From the NCBI GenBank assembly GCA_024742815.1, contig JANSXX010000004.1, positions 1-64,000 of the forward strand: a DNA stretch of 64,000 nucleotides, read 5' to 3'. Of the stretch, positions 62,292 to 64,000 are shown one piece after another; the stretch's first letter is position 1, and each line of letters begins with the position of its first letter. Source of the DNA: HXMU1420-13 sp024742815 (GTDB lineage: Bacteria; Bacteroidota; Rhodothermia; Balneolales; Balneolaceae). The notes under the pieces were generated by a model that had not been told where the DNA came from, did not search any database, and saw nothing but the letters and a program-made list of their open reading frames with translations. Made by a program: the position numbers and the translations under genes.

Positions 62292-64000
62292 TTATTCAGA
62301 AGCTTTTTGATGATAGTATGACTGAAGTACATAATATGCCATTTTCTTTTCGCCGTTATTTCCAATTAAACCTTTACGATTCCATCCATCTTGAATAACG
62401 GATAATTGTCGACGAGGAGATTTAAAATCCACCAAAATCCATGGAGACATTCCACGTAAATTCTCGATTTGAGAGAGTGCATCCAGTGTTTTTGTGTATA
62501 GATCAGCCTGATATTCTTCACTAAATCTGGTTAAAGAATCGGCATAAAATCCTGCTTTCGCTCCAGCTCCGAATTCCGAAATAAATACGGGTTTGTCGTA
62601 AGGCACTTTCCATTTTGATCGCACCACCTTTTCCGGCGCACCATTATACCAGCCTACATATTGATTGAAGCTAACGAGGTCCACGTAATCAGCAAGCGGA
62701 TCGCCTACGATATATTCGTTAGGATCATCTTCAAGATGTACTTCCATTGCCGCACTAAGTAATCGCGAATCATCCAACGAGCGGGCAGTATTCGCTAGCT
62801 TTACAAGAAATTCTGTTCTTGCTTCACTAACCGGTGTTTCGTTAGCGAGCGACCAAATGATGGTTGCTGCACTGTTTTTATGGCGATGGATCATCGCTTT
62901 AAGCTGATGTTCAGCATTGGCATACGTCTCCGGGTTCTCCCAATGTATGGTCCAGTAAACGGGAACTTCTTCCCACACCAGTAAGCCGAGCTCATTAGCA
63001 AGGCGAATCATGTGGCGGTTATGTGGATAGTGAGCCAATCGAACAAAATTGCAACCAAGATCCTTTGCCCATCTAAGTAATAATTCTGCATCTGCTTCTG
63101 ATCGGGCCCTGCCTTCGCGATAAGGGTTTTCCTCATGAATCGATATTCCTCTTAAGAAAATAGACTCGCCATTTAATAAAATATCGGCGCCTTTTGTTGT
63201 AATCGTTCGAAAACCAATTTGATCAGCTATTCGCTCATAATCTGTTTCAACAATTATTTCGTAAAGCTTCGGGTTTTCGGGGCTCCAATACTCGATATTG
63301 TTAACCGTAAAGTTGAAAACTCCAACTCCTTCTTCAAGAGTGAAACTCTCGGATACAGAAAGCTCTGGAATTGAAATAGTAGCCGTTAAGTCTCTATTGA
63401 ATCCATCCGTCTGAATATACCCTTTGATTTCATTAGGGTTTTCGGGATTCAACTGAATCATATAATCGCTTACGTATTGTTGCGGTGTTTCGATGAGCAT
63501 TACATCTCGCGTAATTCCTCCGTAATTGTACCAATCGGTGTTTACGGTAGGCACACCTTCGGGCTTGCGATTATTATTGACAAAAACCACGATAGAATTT
63601 TCGTCCTGAATTAAATCCGTTACTTCAAATTGAAAGGGAGTAAATCCGCCGGTATGGTCCCCAACTTTCTCGCCATTTAAGTAAATCTTGGAATGATAAT
63701 TAATGGCCCCAAAATGGATAAATACCCTATTTGATGCCTCTGATTTTTGGTAACTGAATTTTTTTCGATACCAGATGGTCCCTTCATACCATTCTAAATT
63801 CTCGAACTGATGATTCCAATCTCCAGGAACGGAAATGGAAGGAGAGGTATCCCAATCATATTCTAATAATTCGGTTTTGTCGGCCGGTTTAGAATCGGTG
63901 AAATAGGCACTTTTTGGCGGATTATCCATCTCATCGAAGGGCTGTAATCTGTAATTGTAAAACCCGTTTTCATAGGGATCAATTAAGTACTTCCATTCAC
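62292..64000 (-). CDS. Glycoside hydrolase family 2 enzyme (beta-glucuronidase/galactosidase type), 5' end outside window
   Basis: The frame is open to the window edge, so the gene is truncated at its N-terminus by the window rather than by mutation. Visible domains are the GH2 sugar-binding jelly roll (WKYLIDPYENGFYNYR at the edge, then WYEGTIWYRKKF), an immunoglobulin-like domain and a TIM barrel. The acid/base glutamate lies in SLANETP and the nucleophile in FISEFGAG. A substrate such as a beta-glucuronide or beta-galactoside cannot be decided. A small lipocalin-like gene follows. Confidence 0.9.
   Translation of the reverse strand, partial: EWKYLIDPYENGFYNYRLQPFDEMDNPPKSAYFTDSKPADKTELLEYDWDTSPSISVPGDWNHQFENLEWYEGTIWYRKKFSYQKSEASNRVFIHFGAINYHSKIYLNGEKVGDHTGGFTPFQFEVTDLIQDENSIVVFVNNNRKPEGVPTVNTDWYNYGGITRDVMLIETPQQYVSDYMIQLNPENPNEIKGYIQTDGFNRDLTATISIPELSVSESFTLEEGVGVFNFTVNNIEYWSPENPKLYEIIVETDYERIADQIGFRTITTKGADILLNGESIFLRGISIHEENPYREGRARSEADAELLLRWAKDLGCNFVRLAHYPHNRHMIRLANELGLLVWEEVPVYWTIHWENPETYANAEHQLKAMIHRHKNSAATIIWSLANETPVSEARTEFLVKLANTARSLDDSRLLSAAMEVHLEDDPNEYIVGDPLADYVDLVSFNQYVGWYNGAPEKVVRSKWKVPYDKPVFISEFGAGAKAGFYADSLTRFSEEYQADLYTKTLDALSQIENLRGMSPWILVDFKSPRRQLSVIQDGWNRKGLIGNNGEKKMAYYVLQSYYHQKASE

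Overview
This 64 kb window is ordinary chromosome from a free-living, Gram-negative member of the Bacteroidota/Balneolota group; a Balneola-like organism is the best guess. The grounds are about 40% G+C by eye, two secreted proteins with the NPFNPST-type C-terminal tail used by type IX secretion-like systems, a PorV/PorQ-type outer-membrane protein, an ssb-gldE-like gene pair, three DUF3857 transglutaminase-like genes in a row plus a fourth elsewhere, a DUF1800/DUF1501 pair, a type II glutamine synthetase, menaquinone genes, and promoter candidates of the Bacteroidota TAnnTTTG kind. The genus cannot be fixed from sequence alone. No phage, insertion sequence, CRISPR array, tRNA or rRNA was seen.

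Layout. 1-9.4 kb: a short chemoreceptor-like fragment, a coupled membrane protein-miaB pair, pyrE, the phosphatidylglycerol genes pgpA-pgsA, then cinA, a TonB-receptor-like barrel and ftsX. 9.4-10.2 kb: a non-coding array of three ~165-bp structured repeats with inverted arms. 10.2-20 kb: a Fur-family regulator, an acyl-CoA synthetase, an operon of cysteine desulfurase, LOG protein and DUF1499 protein, a DUF2157-type membrane gene broken by one in-frame stop, a PorV-like protein and pgk. 20-34 kb is an envelope-rich stretch: four DUF3857 proteins (one alone, three in an operon), three of which have lost the transglutaminase Cys and His, and an opposite-strand operon of DUF1800, Tat/T9SS-tailed DUF1501 and two WG-repeat lipoproteins.

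34-46 kb: AI-2E-family exporter, ssb, gldE-like, murB, M48 protease lipoprotein, amtB with a TorF-type porin, purB and small membrane proteins. 46-53 kb: NTF2-like protein, serine hydrolase, a divergent HxlR regulator/NAD(P)-binding pair, and menA-menC-menE. 53-64 kb: type II glutamine synthetase, a T9SS-tailed protein, CsaA, DUF2141 protein, orphan MacB-type permease, a coupled GT2/GT-C glycosyltransferase pair, YbjQ, an RRM protein and the end of a glycoside hydrolase family 2 gene running off the window.

How the genes work together. amtB with its porin, and the glutamine synthetase 9 kb away, share a dyad of the form TGWAARCGCTTTT in their upstream regions, which suggests a common nitrogen regulator. 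The DUF3857 and DUF1800/DUF1501/WG clusters look like two lineage-typical envelope modules of unknown purpose. The most unusual non-coding feature is the structured repeat array at 9.49-10.10 kb.
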